NCBI RefSeq assembly: GCF_018919205.1
Contig: NZ_JAHLQN010000001.1
Span: forward strand, 930,001 to 994,000
Reading direction: 5' to 3'
DNA: 64,000 bases
Origin: Dysosmobacter acutus
GTDB taxonomy: Bacteria; Bacillota; Clostridia; Oscillospirales; Oscillospiraceae
Shown: piece after piece, positions 34,277 to 44,863 of the stretch
How the letters are laid out: each line of letters starts with the position of its first letter
Position numbering within the stretch: position 1 is the stretch's first letter
Position numbers and translations under genes: made by a program
Notes under the pieces: model-generated
The model's input: the letters and a program-made list of their open reading frames with translations, nothing else
The model's database searches: none
Told to the model about the DNA's origin: nothing

Positions 34277-34933
34277 ATGGAACTGAAAGAGATTTTAAGC
34301 AGAGTCGACCACACGCTGCTCCGCCCCGACGCCACCTGGGAGGAGATCCGTGCCCTGTGCGACGACGGCGCTTCCTATGGCTGCGCGTCGGTGTGCATCC
34401 CGGCCGCCTATGTGCGTCAGGCGTCGGACCATGTGCGGGGCGCCGTGGCGGTGTGCACCGTGGTGGGCTTTCCCAACGGCTATTCCACCACGGCGGCCAA
34501 ATGCTTTGAGGCGGAGGAGGCATTGACCTCCGGAGCGTCGGAGATCGATATGGTCATCAACTTAGGCTGGCTGAAGGACGGCCGCTACGATGAGATAGAG
34601 CGGGAAATCCGGGAGGTGAAGGCCGCCTGCCAGCGCCATGTGCTGAAAGTCATTGTGGAGACCTGCCTGCTGACGGAGGAGGAGAAAATCCGCATGTGCC
34701 AGGTGGTCTCCAACTCCGGCGCCGACTTCATCAAGACCTCCACCGGTTTTTCCACAGGCGGAGCCACCCGGGAGGATGTGGCGCTGCTGCGCGCTCATGT
34801 GGCGCCAGGGGTGAAGGTAAAGGCCGCGGGCGGGATTTCCACGCTCCGGGACGCGGAGGATTTCATCGCCCTGGGGGCCGACCGCCTGGGCACATCCCGC
34901 ATTGTCAAGGCGGTAAAAGAGGGAAGCAACTGA
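34277..34933 (+). CDS. deoC: Deoxyribose-phosphate aldolase
   Basis: 218 residues. Cleaves 2-deoxyribose 5-phosphate to acetaldehyde and glyceraldehyde 3-phosphate. DHTLLRPDA at the start, [17 protein letters not shown], Schiff-base Lys in DFIKTSTGF, and [12 protein letters not shown] 34277 follows GGGGG; upstream in-frame starts would overlap the hydrolase gene. It lies 28 bases before deoD: a nucleoside salvage pair. Confidence 0.95.
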   Translation: MELKEILSRVDHTLLRPDATWEEIRALCDDGASYGCASVCIPAAYVRQASDHVRGAVAVCTVVGFPNGYSTTAAKCFEAEEALTSGASEIDMVINLGWLKDGRYDEIEREIREVKAACQRHVLKVIVETCLLTEEEKIRMCQVVSNSGADFIKTSTGFSTGGATREDVALLRAHVAPGVKVKAAGGISTLRDAEDFIALGADRLGTSRIVKAVKEGSN

Positions 34934-34961
34934 ATTTACAATCGGAAAAGGAGAAGATACC

Positions 34962-35681
34962 ATGTCTACTGCTCACAACAGCGCCGAAAAGGGCCAGTTT
35001 GCCAAGACCGTTTTGATGCCGGGCGACCCGCTGCGCGCCCAATTCATCGCAGAGACCTTTTTGAAGGATGCCGTGCTGGTAAACAATGTCCGCGGCATCC
35101 ACGGCTACACCGGCACCTACGAGGGTGTGCCGGTTTCCGTCATGGCCTCCGGGATGGGCACCCCTTCCATCGGCATCTACTCCCATGAGCTGTTCCACTT
35201 CTACGATGTGGACAACATCATCCGCATCGGCTCCGCCGGCGCCATGTCTCCGGACTTAAAGCTGATGGATGTGGTGGCGGCCCAGGGCGCCTGCACCAAT
35301 TCAAACTATGTGTCCCAGTTTCGTATGCCCGGTACCTTCGCGCCCATTGCAAGCTTTGAACTGCTGGAGACGGCGGTGGCCGCCGCCCGGGAGATGGGGG
35401 TGCGGATGCCGGTGGGCAACGTGCTCTCCTCCGACGTGTTCTACGATGCATCCAACTCCACCATGGACTGGGCCAAAATGGGGGTCCTGTGTGCCGAGAT
35501 GGAGGCGGCGGGCCTTTACTGCAACGCGGCGCAGGCCCACAAGCGGGCTCTGGCGCTGCTGACCATCTCCGACAGCCTGATAACGGGGGAGGAGCTGTCC
35601 TCTGAGGACCGTCAGACCGGATTCACTCAGATGATGCGCATCGCCCTGCGGGTGGCCGTTGAGATGGCCAGCCGGGATTGA
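34962..35681 (+). CDS. deoD: Purine-nucleoside phosphorylase, DeoD type
   Basis: 239 residues. Phosphorolysis of purine (deoxy)nucleosides. MPGDPLRAQFIAE phosphate site, ASGMGTPSIGIYSHEL, IRIGSAGAM, EMEAAGLY, and SDSLITGE with the catalytic Asp. Supplies deoxyribose 1-phosphate for the DeoC route. Confidence 0.95.
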   Translation: MSTAHNSAEKGQFAKTVLMPGDPLRAQFIAETFLKDAVLVNNVRGIHGYTGTYEGVPVSVMASGMGTPSIGIYSHELFHFYDVDNIIRIGSAGAMSPDLKLMDVVAAQGACTNSNYVSQFRMPGTFAPIASFELLETAVAAAREMGVRMPVGNVLSSDVFYDASNSTMDWAKMGVLCAEMEAAGLYCNAAQAHKRALALLTISDSLITGEELSSEDRQTGFTQMMRIALRVAVEMASRD

Positions 35682-35704
35682 TCTACATGGCAGAAACATG
35701 ACGA

Positions 35705-35745
35705 AAAGCGCCCCCGCTGCCAATCCGGCAGCGGGGGCGCTTTCC
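35705..35745. terminator. Terminator of the deoC-deoD operon
   Basis: AGCGCCCCCGCTGCC pairs with GGCAGCGGGGGCGCT and is followed by TTCC; A-rich on the other side, so it may also serve ylbJ. Confidence 0.75.
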
Positions 35746-35793
35746 TATCCGGTCGGCGAGGCGCGGAAAAGGCGTGCAGAAGAGGCTGCCGTT

Positions 35794-36690
35794 TTAAAAG
35801 AACAGAGGGCTTGCGGCAGCCGCCAAGAGCACGCATAAAAGGCACTGGATGGATTTGCCCATCCAGTAGTAACGGGAGGATAGGCCGGGGATGACGGAGA
35901 GGGTCTGGCAGTGAACGGAGAGACCACCCCAGCCAAGGAGTCCTGCCGCGGTGAGAAAGCCCAGGCGGTCGGCGCTGAGCAGCGCGGCGCCATTGAAAAG
36001 CTCCGTAAAGCCGATCAGCAGCGCGCCGGTCTCACCGCCCAGACGGCGAAGAGGCAGCAGCGCCACGGAAAAGAGGATGATGAATGCGCACACGCCGGCC
36101 ATGGAGCGGGCGCCGCTGCCGGCGGCCTTGACAAAGGCCTCGGAAAAGGAAAGTGCTTTTTTTACGCGCCGAAGCCGGACGCCACGGAGATCTGAGCGTT
36201 TGCCGCGGAAGAAAAGGCCGGTGAGCAGCGCGGCCAGCACATGGATGAGCCACAGGCAGAATCCGATCCGGCCGCTGCCGAAAACGCCCAGGCCAAGGAC
36301 ATTCACGGCAAAGGCGGGAGAGCAGTTGTTGCAAAAGGCAAGGAGCCGCTGAGCCTCGTCCCGGCTCAGTGCCTGCTGGGAATAGAGGGCGGCGGCGGTG
36401 CCGGCCCCCACGGGATATCCGCCAAGGACCCCAAGCGCCAGCGCCGCAGCTCCGGCGCCGCCCACGTGGAACAGCGGCTGCATGAGGCCTTCCAGCCGCC
36501 GCCCCAGAGCGTCGGCAAACCCCAGGTCGATCAACAGCGACGATACCACAAAGAAGGGGAAGAGGGAGGGAATGGCCGATTGGAGGCAGAGAGATATCCC
36601 CTCCTGCACGCCGGCGCGCACATCCTGGGACCAGTAGAGCAGTGCCGCCATAGTCAGCAGCAGGAAAAGATAGAGGAGTTTTCGCTTCAT
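35794..36690 (-). CDS. ylbJ: Sporulation integral membrane protein YlbJ-like
   Basis: 298 residues with about eight membrane helices and the nucleoside-recognition (Gate) type fold: IPSLFPFFVVSSLLIDLG, LGGYPVGAGTAAALY, FCNNCSPAFAVNVLGLGVFG. In Bacillus, YlbJ is mother-cell-expressed and needed for normal spores. Divergent from yqfC, which also belongs to sporulation. Confidence 0.85.
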   Translation of the reverse strand: MKRKLLYLFLLLTMAALLYWSQDVRAGVQEGISLCLQSAIPSLFPFFVVSSLLIDLGFADALGRRLEGLMQPLFHVGGAGAAALALGVLGGYPVGAGTAAALYSQQALSRDEAQRLLAFCNNCSPAFAVNVLGLGVFGSGRIGFCLWLIHVLAALLTGLFFRGKRSDLRGVRLRRVKKALSFSEAFVKAAGSGARSMAGVCAFIILFSVALLPLRRLGGETGALLIGFTELFNGAALLSADRLGFLTAAGLLGWGGLSVHCQTLSVIPGLSSRYYWMGKSIQCLLCVLLAAAASPLFF

Positions 36691-36801
36691 TTCTGTATCA
36701 CCCCGTCCAACCTATGCATCTTTTGTCCCTACCATGACGGGGACACGCAAGTTTCTCCGGAGAGGGACATAGATTGGAGGTACGGAAATGGAGGAACTCA
36801 T

Positions 36802-37068
36802 ATGGAAGAAATCTTGGCACGGGTGGCGGAGCTCTTTGACCTGCCGGGCGAGGTGGTGGCGGGGCTGCCCCACATTGAACTGGTGGGGCAGAGGCAGCTG
36901 CTCATCGAAAATCACCAGGGCATCCTCTCCTACAGCGACCGCATCATCGACGTGAACACGGTGGGGCGGGTGGTGCGTATCCGGGGAGAGCGGCTGGAGC
37001 TGCTGGCCATGACATCAGAGGCCCTGCGCATCGGCGGCACCATCGCCGGTGTGGAATTCTTACAGTAG
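36802..37068 (+). CDS. yqfC: Sporulation protein YqfC
   Basis: 88 residues, with HIELVGQRQLLIENHQGILS and RGERLELLAMTSEALRIGG typical of YqfC/YabP-like proteins. ATG 36802 with GGAGG upstream. It ends in TAG, which shows that UAG acts as a stop in host genes. It forms an operon with yqfD. Confidence 0.85.
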   Translation: MEEILARVAELFDLPGEVVAGLPHIELVGQRQLLIENHQGILSYSDRIIDVNTVGRVVRIRGERLELLAMTSEALRIGGTIAGVEFLQ

Positions 37069-37087
37069 TAGAAGGGAGGGGACAACT

Positions 37088-38284
37088 GTGCTGGAGCAGG
37101 GAAGCAACTTCCTGCGGGGAGAGGTGTGGCTGCGGGCGGAATCCGGCTTTCCGGAGCGGGTGCTCAACCTCTGCGCGGCCCAGGGCATCGCCCTGTGGGA
37201 TCTGCAGTGGCGCTCCCCGACGGAGTTCACCTGCCGCCTGACCCGGAAGGACTACCACCGGCTGCGGCAGGCCGCCACAAAGCTGGACTGCACCCTCTGC
37301 GTGCAGAAAAAAACAGGCGTGCCCTTTCTCCTGGGTGCCGCCCGCCGCCGCCAGGTGCTGCTGGCCGGGTTCTGCCTGTGTCTGGGGATGCTGCTGCTGG
37401 GCTCCTTTTTTGTCTGGGACTTTGAACTGGAGGGGAACCGGACGGTGACGGATGAGCAGATTCTGCGCTCTCTTGAAAAAAATGGATTGACCCGGGGTGT
37501 GTTCGGGCTCAGCGTGGATTCGGAGGACCTGCGCAACCACGTTCTGATAGATATCCCGGAGCTCTCCTGGATCGCCGTGAATGTCTCCGGCTACCGGGCC
37601 CATGTCCAGGTGCGGGAACGGGTAATCAAACCGGAGCTGGCGGACAAAAAGTCCCCCGCCAACGTGGTGGCGGTGAAAGACGGCTATGTGGTGCGGGTAG
37701 AGGCGCTGGGCGGCGACAAGCAGGTGCTGGAGGGCGACACGGTGGAGGCGGGCCAGCTGCTGATCTCCGGCGTCAGCGACACGGATACATTCGGCGCCCG
37801 GGTCCTGGCCGGCATGGGCAAGGTCTATGCCAGGACCTGGTATCAGCTGAGCATGGAGATGCCGCTCACCATAACGCAGAAAGTGGACACGGGGGCGGAA
37901 AAACACCGCTATGCGCTGACCATTGGAACAAGCCGGATAAAATTTTATGGGAATGGTAGCATTGACACGGGGGATTATGATAAAATAAGCAGGAAAATCA
38001 AATGGACGCTGCCGGGCGGCTTTGCGCTGCCCATCAGCTGGGTGGAGGAGACGTACCGGCTCTATGAGACCCAGGAGGTCAGCCGCCCGGCGGAAGAGGC
38101 GGAGCGGGAGGGGGAAAAAATCCTCCAGGCGTATCTTGCCACATTGGTCGGCGAGGAGGGAAGCGTTTCCTCCACCATCTGCTCCTCCCGGGAAAAGAAC
38201 GGCATTTTGACCGTTACCCTCTCCGCAGAGTGCGTGGAGCAGATCGGGAAGTCAGTGCCCATTCCCACAGACCTCACAGATTGA
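37088..38284 (+). CDS. yqfD: Sporulation protein YqfD
   Basis: 398 residues from GTG 37088 (GGGAGG upstream). A cytosolic N-terminal part, one membrane helix (about 93-112), and a large outside domain with FELEGNRTVTDEQILRSL and PANVVAVKDGYVVRVE. It belongs to the SpoIV/YqfD family made in the mother cell. It precedes phoH, the usual Firmicutes order. Confidence 0.88.
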   Translation: MLEQGSNFLRGEVWLRAESGFPERVLNLCAAQGIALWDLQWRSPTEFTCRLTRKDYHRLRQAATKLDCTLCVQKKTGVPFLLGAARRRQVLLAGFCLCLGMLLLGSFFVWDFELEGNRTVTDEQILRSLEKNGLTRGVFGLSVDSEDLRNHVLIDIPELSWIAVNVSGYRAHVQVRERVIKPELADKKSPANVVAVKDGYVVRVEALGGDKQVLEGDTVEAGQLLISGVSDTDTFGARVLAGMGKVYARTWYQLSMEMPLTITQKVDTGAEKHRYALTIGTSRIKFYGNGSIDTGDYDKISRKIKWTLPGGFALPISWVEETYRLYETQEVSRPAEEAEREGEKILQAYLATLVGEEGSVSSTICSSREKNGILTVTLSAECVEQIGKSVPIPTDLTD

Positions 38285-38316
38285 TCGGCGGACTGACGCC
38301 GCAAAGGAGTGTATCC

Positions 38317-39282
<966 letters not shown>

Positions 39283-39330
39283 GAGGCGCAGTGCCCGGAC
39301 CGGACAGGAAAAGAGAAAGAGGGATGAAGA

Positions 39331-39834
39331 ATGAAGCGGAATCGGATTGCGGTGACGGCGGATGTGCCCGGCGCGGCCAGCCAGGGAAATGTGGCGCTGA
39401 TTCGAAAGACCATCCGCACCGCCTTGGCGGCGCAGGGGGTCACGGTGCCCTGTGAGGTCAACGTGCTGCTGACCGACGACGCGGGAATACGGCAGATCAA
39501 CCTGGAAATGCGGGATGTGGACAAGTCCACGGACGTGCTCTCTTTTCCCATGTTTGAATTTTCACCGGACTGCCCTCCTACGGAGGAGAGCGCCGGTGAG
39601 CTGCTGGACTGGGCCACGGGGCTGCTGCCTCTTGGCGACATGGCCATCTCCATGGAGCGGGTGAAGGAGCAGGCCCGGGAGTACGGCCACTCGGGCCGCC
39701 GGGAGCTTGCCTACCTGGTGGCCCACTCGGTGCTGCACCTTCTGGGCTTTGACCACCTGGACGAGGGGGAGCAGAAGGCCCGGATGCGTGCAAGGGAAGA
39801 GGCCGTTTTATCAGAGCTTGGCATCCAGCGATAG
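39331..39834 (+). CDS. ybeY: Endoribonuclease YbeY (rRNA maturation)
   Basis: 167 residues. Metal-dependent RNase with HSVLHLLGFDH (His-x3-His-x5-His zinc site) and DKSTDVLSFPM. Ends in TAG, a second host gene using UAG as stop. Confidence 0.95.
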   Translation: MKRNRIAVTADVPGAASQGNVALIRKTIRTALAAQGVTVPCEVNVLLTDDAGIRQINLEMRDVDKSTDVLSFPMFEFSPDCPPTEESAGELLDWATGLLPLGDMAISMERVKEQAREYGHSGRRELAYLVAHSVLHLLGFDHLDEGEQKARMRAREEAVLSELGIQR

Positions 39835-39890
39835 AGAATACCCTGCTGCGGGAAAAATAAAACGCTCAAGAAAGTTGAGGATCACCTTTT

Positions 39891-40787
39891 ATGAATGAGA
39901 TCAAAAAAACAGCCATGGTCACCGTCTGCGGGCGTCCCAATGTGGGAAAGTCCAGTTTGACCAACGCCCTGGTGGGCGAAAAGATCGCCATCGTGTCCAA
40001 CAAGCCCCAGACTACCCGCAACCGCATCTACGGCGTTGCAAACCGGGGCGACACTCAATATGTGCTGCTGGACACTCCGGGACTCCACAAGGCCCGCACC
40101 CGACTGGGAGACTACATGGTCAAAGTGGTCAACGCCAGTGTGGCGGAAGTGGACTGCGTGCTGCTGTTGGTGGAGCCCATCGCCCATGTGGGCGCGCCGG
40201 AGGAGGCGCTGATCCAGCGCATCCGGGAGGGCCGGCTGCCGGCAATTTTGTGCATCAACAAAATTGACACGGTGAAAAAGGAGGAACTGCTGCCGGTGAT
40301 GGCCGCGTACCACGAGGTATATCCTGACTTCAAGGCCATCCTCCCCATCTCCGCCCACACCGGAGAGGGGCTGGAGGAGCTGGTGGCGGAGATGCACAAG
40401 TACGCCTGCGAAGGGCCTCAGCTGTTTCCCGACGGAATGACCACGGATCAGCCGGAGCGGCAGGTGATGGCGGAGATCGTCCGGGAGAAGCTGCTGGTGT
40501 GCCTGGACAAGGAGATCCCCCACGGAACGGCGGTGGAGATCACCCGTTTTTCCGAGCGGGAAAACGAGATCATCGACGTGGAAGCCACCATCTACTGTGA
40601 AAAAAGCAGCCATAAAGGCATCGTCATCGGCAAGCAGGGCGCCATGCTGAAAAAAATCAGCACACTGGCCCGCCAGGACATGGAGCGCTTCATGGGGACC
40701 AAGGTCTATCTTGAGACCTGGGTGAAGGTCAAGGAGAACTGGCGCGACAACCCCGCGTCCATCAGGAACTTCGGCTATAAGGAGTAA
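39891..40787 (+). CDS. era: GTPase Era
   Basis: 298 residues. 16S rRNA-binding assembly GTPase: GRPNVGKSSLTNAL, DTPGLHKA, INKIDTV, and C-terminal KH domain with IVIGKQGAMLKKI. The dgkA and cdd genes often found between ybeY and era are absent. Confidence 0.97.
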   Translation: MNEIKKTAMVTVCGRPNVGKSSLTNALVGEKIAIVSNKPQTTRNRIYGVANRGDTQYVLLDTPGLHKARTRLGDYMVKVVNASVAEVDCVLLLVEPIAHVGAPEEALIQRIREGRLPAILCINKIDTVKKEELLPVMAAYHEVYPDFKAILPISAHTGEGLEELVAEMHKYACEGPQLFPDGMTTDQPERQVMAEIVREKLLVCLDKEIPHGTAVEITRFSERENEIIDVEATIYCEKSSHKGIVIGKQGAMLKKISTLARQDMERFMGTKVYLETWVKVKENWRDNPASIRNFGYKE

Positions 40788-40916
40788 GCGCGGTATCCAT
40801 CCTCCGCAGGGAGCTGCGGGATGGGGGATGGGGCGGTTTTCGCTTTTGCGCAGGATTTGCCAGTCATAAAATTCGACACTCCGCGCCATGCTAATCCCGA
40901 AAGGGAGGATGCAGAC

Positions 40917-41030
40917 ATGGACGGAAGCGAATATTGGACACTTTTTATGGAGACCGGCTGTCCGGTTTTTTACCTTTTATATAAACGGCAGTGTGCCGAG
41001 GAAGAACAGCAGGACTCTAAGACGGCTTAG
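40917..41030 (+). CDS. yqzL: YqzL-like small protein
   Basis: 37 residues. YWTLFMETGCPVFYLLYKR matches the YqzL type (WxxFxxTGxxxxYLLYK). Located between era and recO exactly as in Bacillus. ATG 40917 follows GGGAGG. The upstream 130 bases hold a GC-rich hairpin (CCATCC...GGATGG, about 40798-40830). Confidence 0.8.
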   Translation: MDGSEYWTLFMETGCPVFYLLYKRQCAEEEQQDSKTA

Positions 41031-41067
41031 GCGGAGAGACTCTCTCCGCCGCGGGGAGGGTACATAG

Positions 41068-41820
41068 ATGACATCTCATCTGGTGACGCCGGGGATCATC
41101 CTGCGGGAGACGGAGACCAAGGAGGCGGACAAAATCCTCACCGTACTGACCCGGGATTTGGGAAAGATCGCTGTGATTGCCCGGGGCGCCCGCCGCAAGG
41201 GCTGCCGCTTTGCAGCTTCCGCCCAGCTTCTTGCCTACTCCGAACTGACGCTCTACAAAAGCAAGGACTGGTACTTCCTCAACGAGGGGGCTACGATAGA
41301 GCTGTTTCCAGGACTGCGTCGGGATCTGGAGCTGCTGGCGCTGGGCTCCTATTTCGCCGAGCTGACGGAAGCTGTGACGGGGGAGGAACTGCCGTCTCCG
41401 GAAATCCTGTCGCTGCTGCTAAACGCCCTGTACGCCCTGGACCGACTGCATAAACCCCAGCTGCTGGTCAAGGGCGCATTTGAGCTGCGGCTGATGGCCC
41501 TGTCCGGCTACGAGCCGCTGGCGGAGGGGTGCGTCTACTGTGGAAAGGGAGAGCCGGAGGAGGCCATGATAGATATCCGACAGGGCGTTGTGCACTGCAG
41601 GGCGTGCGGAGAAAGGGGAATGGGTCTGTCCCTTCCGCTGTCGCCGTCCACCCTGGCGGCGGTCCGGCACGCCCTCTATGGCGACGCCAAGCATCTCTAC
41701 TCCTTCACCCTGAACAAGGAGTCCATGGAGCAGTTTGCCCAGGTGTCGGAGGCATTCTCTGCGGCTCAGCTTGAGCGGGATTTCCGTACGCTGAGCTTTT
41801 ATAAAAGCATCAAAGCCTGA
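41068..41820 (+). CDS. recO: DNA repair protein RecO
   Basis: 250 residues. N-terminal OB fold (TPGIILRETETKEADKILTV), helical C-terminal domain and a four-Cys zinc site (CVYCGK and CRACGE). Works with RecR to load RecA onto SSB-coated DNA. Confidence 0.95.
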   Translation: MTSHLVTPGIILRETETKEADKILTVLTRDLGKIAVIARGARRKGCRFAASAQLLAYSELTLYKSKDWYFLNEGATIELFPGLRRDLELLALGSYFAELTEAVTGEELPSPEILSLLLNALYALDRLHKPQLLVKGAFELRLMALSGYEPLAEGCVYCGKGEPEEAMIDIRQGVVHCRACGERGMGLSLPLSPSTLAAVRHALYGDAKHLYSFTLNKESMEQFAQVSEAFSAAQLERDFRTLSFYKSIKA

Positions 41821-41877
41821 CAAAAACTGATAACATTTTGTATAATTCTCCTGTTATGATACGCAGAGGAGTCGAAT

Positions 41878-44265
41878 ATGAGCGAATTATTTGATAAATC
41901 CATACGGACGCTGGAGCTGCCCCGGGTTTTGGAGCTGCTCAGCGCCCAGGCGGTCAGCGACGAGGCCAAGCGGCGGGCCCTTCGGGTCCGGCCGGAGACG
42001 GAGCGGGAGGAAGTGCTCAAGCTCCAGGATCAGACCGACGCGGCGCGGACCATGATCGGGCTGCACGGCAGCCCTACCTTTACCGGCATCAAACCGGTGG
42101 CGGAGGCCCTGGCCCGGGCGGACCGGGGCGGAATGCTGAACACCACGGAGCTTTTGACCATCGCGGGGCTTTTGACCACCGCCCGCCGGGTCCGGGAATA
42201 TTTGGGAGGCGACAGCGGAGAGAAGACGGCCATTGACCATCTCTTTTTATCCCTCCACGCCAACCGCTTCCTGGAGGAGAAGATCAACCGATCCATCCTG
42301 AGCGAGGATGAGATCGCCGACTCCGCCAGCCCGGAGCTCCAGGACATCCGCAGGCACATGCGCTCGGCCGGAGCCAAGAGCCGCCAGATTCTCCAGCGGA
42401 TCATCTCCTCCCCCTCTTACGCAAGGGTGCTGCAGGAGGCCATCATCACCCAGCGCGACGGCCGGTTCGTGGTGCCGGTGAAGGCGGAGTGCAAGGGAGA
42501 ACTGCCGGGCCTGGTCCACGACATCTCCTCCTCCGGGGCAACGCTTTTTGTGGAACCCATGGGGGTGGTGCAGGCCAACAACGAGCTGAAGGAACTGGAG
42601 GCCAAGGAGAAGAAGGAGATTGAGAAGATTCTCTTCACCCTGTCCGCCGAGGCGGCCGCCCACCAGGGAGACATTCTCTGGGACTACGACACTTTGGTGC
42701 ATCTGGATCTGATCTTCGCCAAGGGACAGCTCTCTTACCAGATGAACGCCTGCCGGCCGGAGATCCGCGCCGACGGGGGATTGAATCTCCGCCGCGCCCG
42801 CCATCCCCTGCTGGACCCGGCCAGGGCGGTGCCCATTGACATTGAGTTGGGGGACACTTTTGACACCCTTGTGATCACCGGGCCCAACACCGGCGGCAAG
42901 ACCGTGAGTTTAAAGACCCTGGGCCTTTTGACGCTGATGGCCCAATGCGGGCTTCACATCCCCGCCGCCGACCGCAGCGCCCTGTCCGTATACGACCGGG
43001 TGCTGGCCGATGTGGGCGACGAGCAGAGCATCGAGCAAAGTCTGTCCACATTTTCAGCACATATGGTCAACATCGTGCATATTCTGGAAGAAGCGGACCG
43101 CCGCAGCCTCATACTCTTCGACGAGTTAGGGGCCGGCACCGACCCGGTGGAGGGAGCCGCGCTGGCCATTGCCATCATTCAGGAGGCGCGGAGCAAGGGC
43201 GCGAAGATCGCCGCCACCACCCACTATGCGGAGCTGAAGACCTTTGCAATGACCACGGCCGGCGTGGAGAACGCCTCCTGTGAGTTCGACGTGGAGACGC
43301 TGCGTCCCACTTACCGGCTGCTGATTGGCATTCCCGGAAAATCCAACGCCTTTGCCATCTCCAAGCGGCTTGGGCTGCCGGAGCAGGTGATTGACGCAGC
43401 CAAAGAGCAGATGAACAGCGAGAGCATCCGGTTTGAAGACGTGCTGGCCCAGTTGGAGGAAAAGCGTCAGACCCTGGAGAAAAAGCAGTTGGAAACCGAG
43501 CGGCTGCTGCGTCAGCGGGAGGAGGACGCCCGCAAGGCCCGGGAGTTCCGGGAGCAGATGGAAAAAGCCAAGGAGCGGGCCCGCTCCAGAGGGGAGGCGG
43601 AGGCGAAACGGGTGCTGAAAGAGGCCCGGGACACTGCGGATCAGATTTTTGCAGAACTCAACGAGCTGCGCCGCCAGCAGACCCGTGCCCAAAACTGGCA
43701 GGATACAAACGACGCCCGGGCCGCTGTCCGCCGTCACTTGAATGAGGCCGAAGAGGCACTGCAAAGCAGGGAGATGGAACAGGAGCCAATTCCCGCCCCC
43801 AGCCGTCCCATCCGGGAGGGCGACCTGGTGGAGCTGCCCGGGGTCCGGACGGCGGCGGAGGTGGTTTCCGTGGGAAAGGACGGCTCGCTGCAGCTGAAGG
43901 CCGGCATGCTGAAGATGACGGTGAAGCCCGGCGAGGTGCGGCTCATCGAAGAGGAGGAGCGCAGAAAGAAGCCCGTGAGCATCCAGCAGCGGGCGGCTCA
44001 GAGCCTGCGGACCATGGCCGCGGCCGCGTCGGAGCTGGACATCCGGGGCATGGAGACCCTGGAGGCGGAGCCGGTGGTGGAGCGCTTCATCGACAGTGCC
44101 GTCATGGGCAAGCTGAACCAGGTCACCATCATCCACGGAAAAGGCACCGGCGCGCTGCGCAAGGCGGTGCACCAGATGCTGAGGCGGAACCCGGCGGTAA
44201 AGTCCTTCCGGCTGGGGGTCTACGGCGAGGGCGAGGCCGGCGTGACCGTGGCAGAGCTGCGATGA
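41878..44265 (+). CDS. mutS2: Endonuclease MutS2
   Basis: 795 residues. MutS-like core and ATPase (ITGPNTGGKTVSLKTLG, LILFDELGAGTDP, TTHYAELK), a coiled coil (about 515-620) and a C-terminal Smr domain (ELDIRGMETLEAE, IIHGKGTGALRKAV). Acts in recombination suppression and ribosome rescue. Confidence 0.96.
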   Translation: MSELFDKSIRTLELPRVLELLSAQAVSDEAKRRALRVRPETEREEVLKLQDQTDAARTMIGLHGSPTFTGIKPVAEALARADRGGMLNTTELLTIAGLLTTARRVREYLGGDSGEKTAIDHLFLSLHANRFLEEKINRSILSEDEIADSASPELQDIRRHMRSAGAKSRQILQRIISSPSYARVLQEAIITQRDGRFVVPVKAECKGELPGLVHDISSSGATLFVEPMGVVQANNELKELEAKEKKEIEKILFTLSAEAAAHQGDILWDYDTLVHLDLIFAKGQLSYQMNACRPEIRADGGLNLRRARHPLLDPARAVPIDIELGDTFDTLVITGPNTGGKTVSLKTLGLLTLMAQCGLHIPAADRSALSVYDRVLADVGDEQSIEQSLSTFSAHMVNIVHILEEADRRSLILFDELGAGTDPVEGAALAIAIIQEARSKGAKIAATTHYAELKTFAMTTAGVENASCEFDVETLRPTYRLLIGIPGKSNAFAISKRLGLPEQVIDAAKEQMNSESIRFEDVLAQLEEKRQTLEKKQLETERLLRQREEDARKAREFREQMEKAKERARSRGEAEAKRVLKEARDTADQIFAELNELRRQQTRAQNWQDTNDARAAVRRHLNEAEEALQSREMEQEPIPAPSRPIREGDLVELPGVRTAAEVVSVGKDGSLQLKAGMLKMTVKPGEVRLIEEEERRKKPVSIQQRAAQSLRTMAAAASELDIRGMETLEAEPVVERFIDSAVMGKLNQVTIIHGKGTGALRKAVHQMLRRNPAVKSFRLGVYGEGEAGVTVAELR

Positions 44266-44428
44266 AGCGGGCCGGTTTGCGGCGCAGATGCGAAATTGCA
44301 CAAAACCGAAGGAGCAAAACTGTGCAAAGTGGCGCCCAAAAGTATGGTGAAATCTGGAAATTGGAGGAAATGATAATTTTTTCTGTACTGGAAAATCACT
44401 TTTCAGGTAATGTTTGTGAAAAACAACA

Positions 44429-44457
44429 TTGACGAAAAAGAGAAAAGCAGATATTAT
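44429..44457 (+). promoter_or_regulatory. Promoter of the HPr gene
   Basis: TTGACG, 17-base spacer, TATTAT, about 70 bases upstream of the start codon. A second in-phase TATAAT lies three bases further on. Confidence 0.7.
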
Positions 44458-44530
44458 AATAGGTAATTGGGCATCTTGGTTTCCGGACATGAAACGTGAA
44501 AATCAAGCGTGGAGAAGGAGTGCTGTATCT

Positions 44531-44794
44531 ATGTATACACAGGAAATTACTGTCAACAATGAAGTTGGGCTGCATGCAAGACCCGCCACATTCTTCATTC
44601 AGAAGGCCAACGAGTTCAAAAGCGGCATCTGGGTGGAGAAGGACGAGCGCCGCGTCAACGCCAAGAGCCTGCTGGGTGTGCTGTCCCTGGGCATTGTAAA
44701 GGGCACTACCATCACCCTGATTGCCGATGGCGTGGACGAGAAAGAAGCGGTCGCCGCATTGGCCGATCTGGTTTCCGGCAATTTCGGCGAATAA
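44531..44794 (+). CDS. ptsH: HPr phosphocarrier protein
   Basis: 87 residues. Active-site His in NEVGLHARPA and regulatory Ser in NAKSLLGVLSLG, so it can serve both the PTS and catabolite control. ATG 44531 with GGAG upstream; a longer frame lacks similarity. Confidence 0.92.
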   Translation: MYTQEITVNNEVGLHARPATFFIQKANEFKSGIWVEKDERRVNAKSLLGVLSLGIVKGTTITLIADGVDEKEAVAALADLVSGNFGE

Positions 44795-44811
44795 GATTCC
44801 GGCTGTAAAAA

Positions 44812-44846
44812 CGGCGGCTCCGATTGAAGCGGAGCCGCTTTTTTTC
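44812..44846 (+). terminator. Terminator after HPr
   Basis: GCGGCTCCG pairs with CGGAGCCGC and is followed by TTTTTTT. Confidence 0.9.
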
Positions 44847-44863
44847 GTGAAAGGGGGGATTGG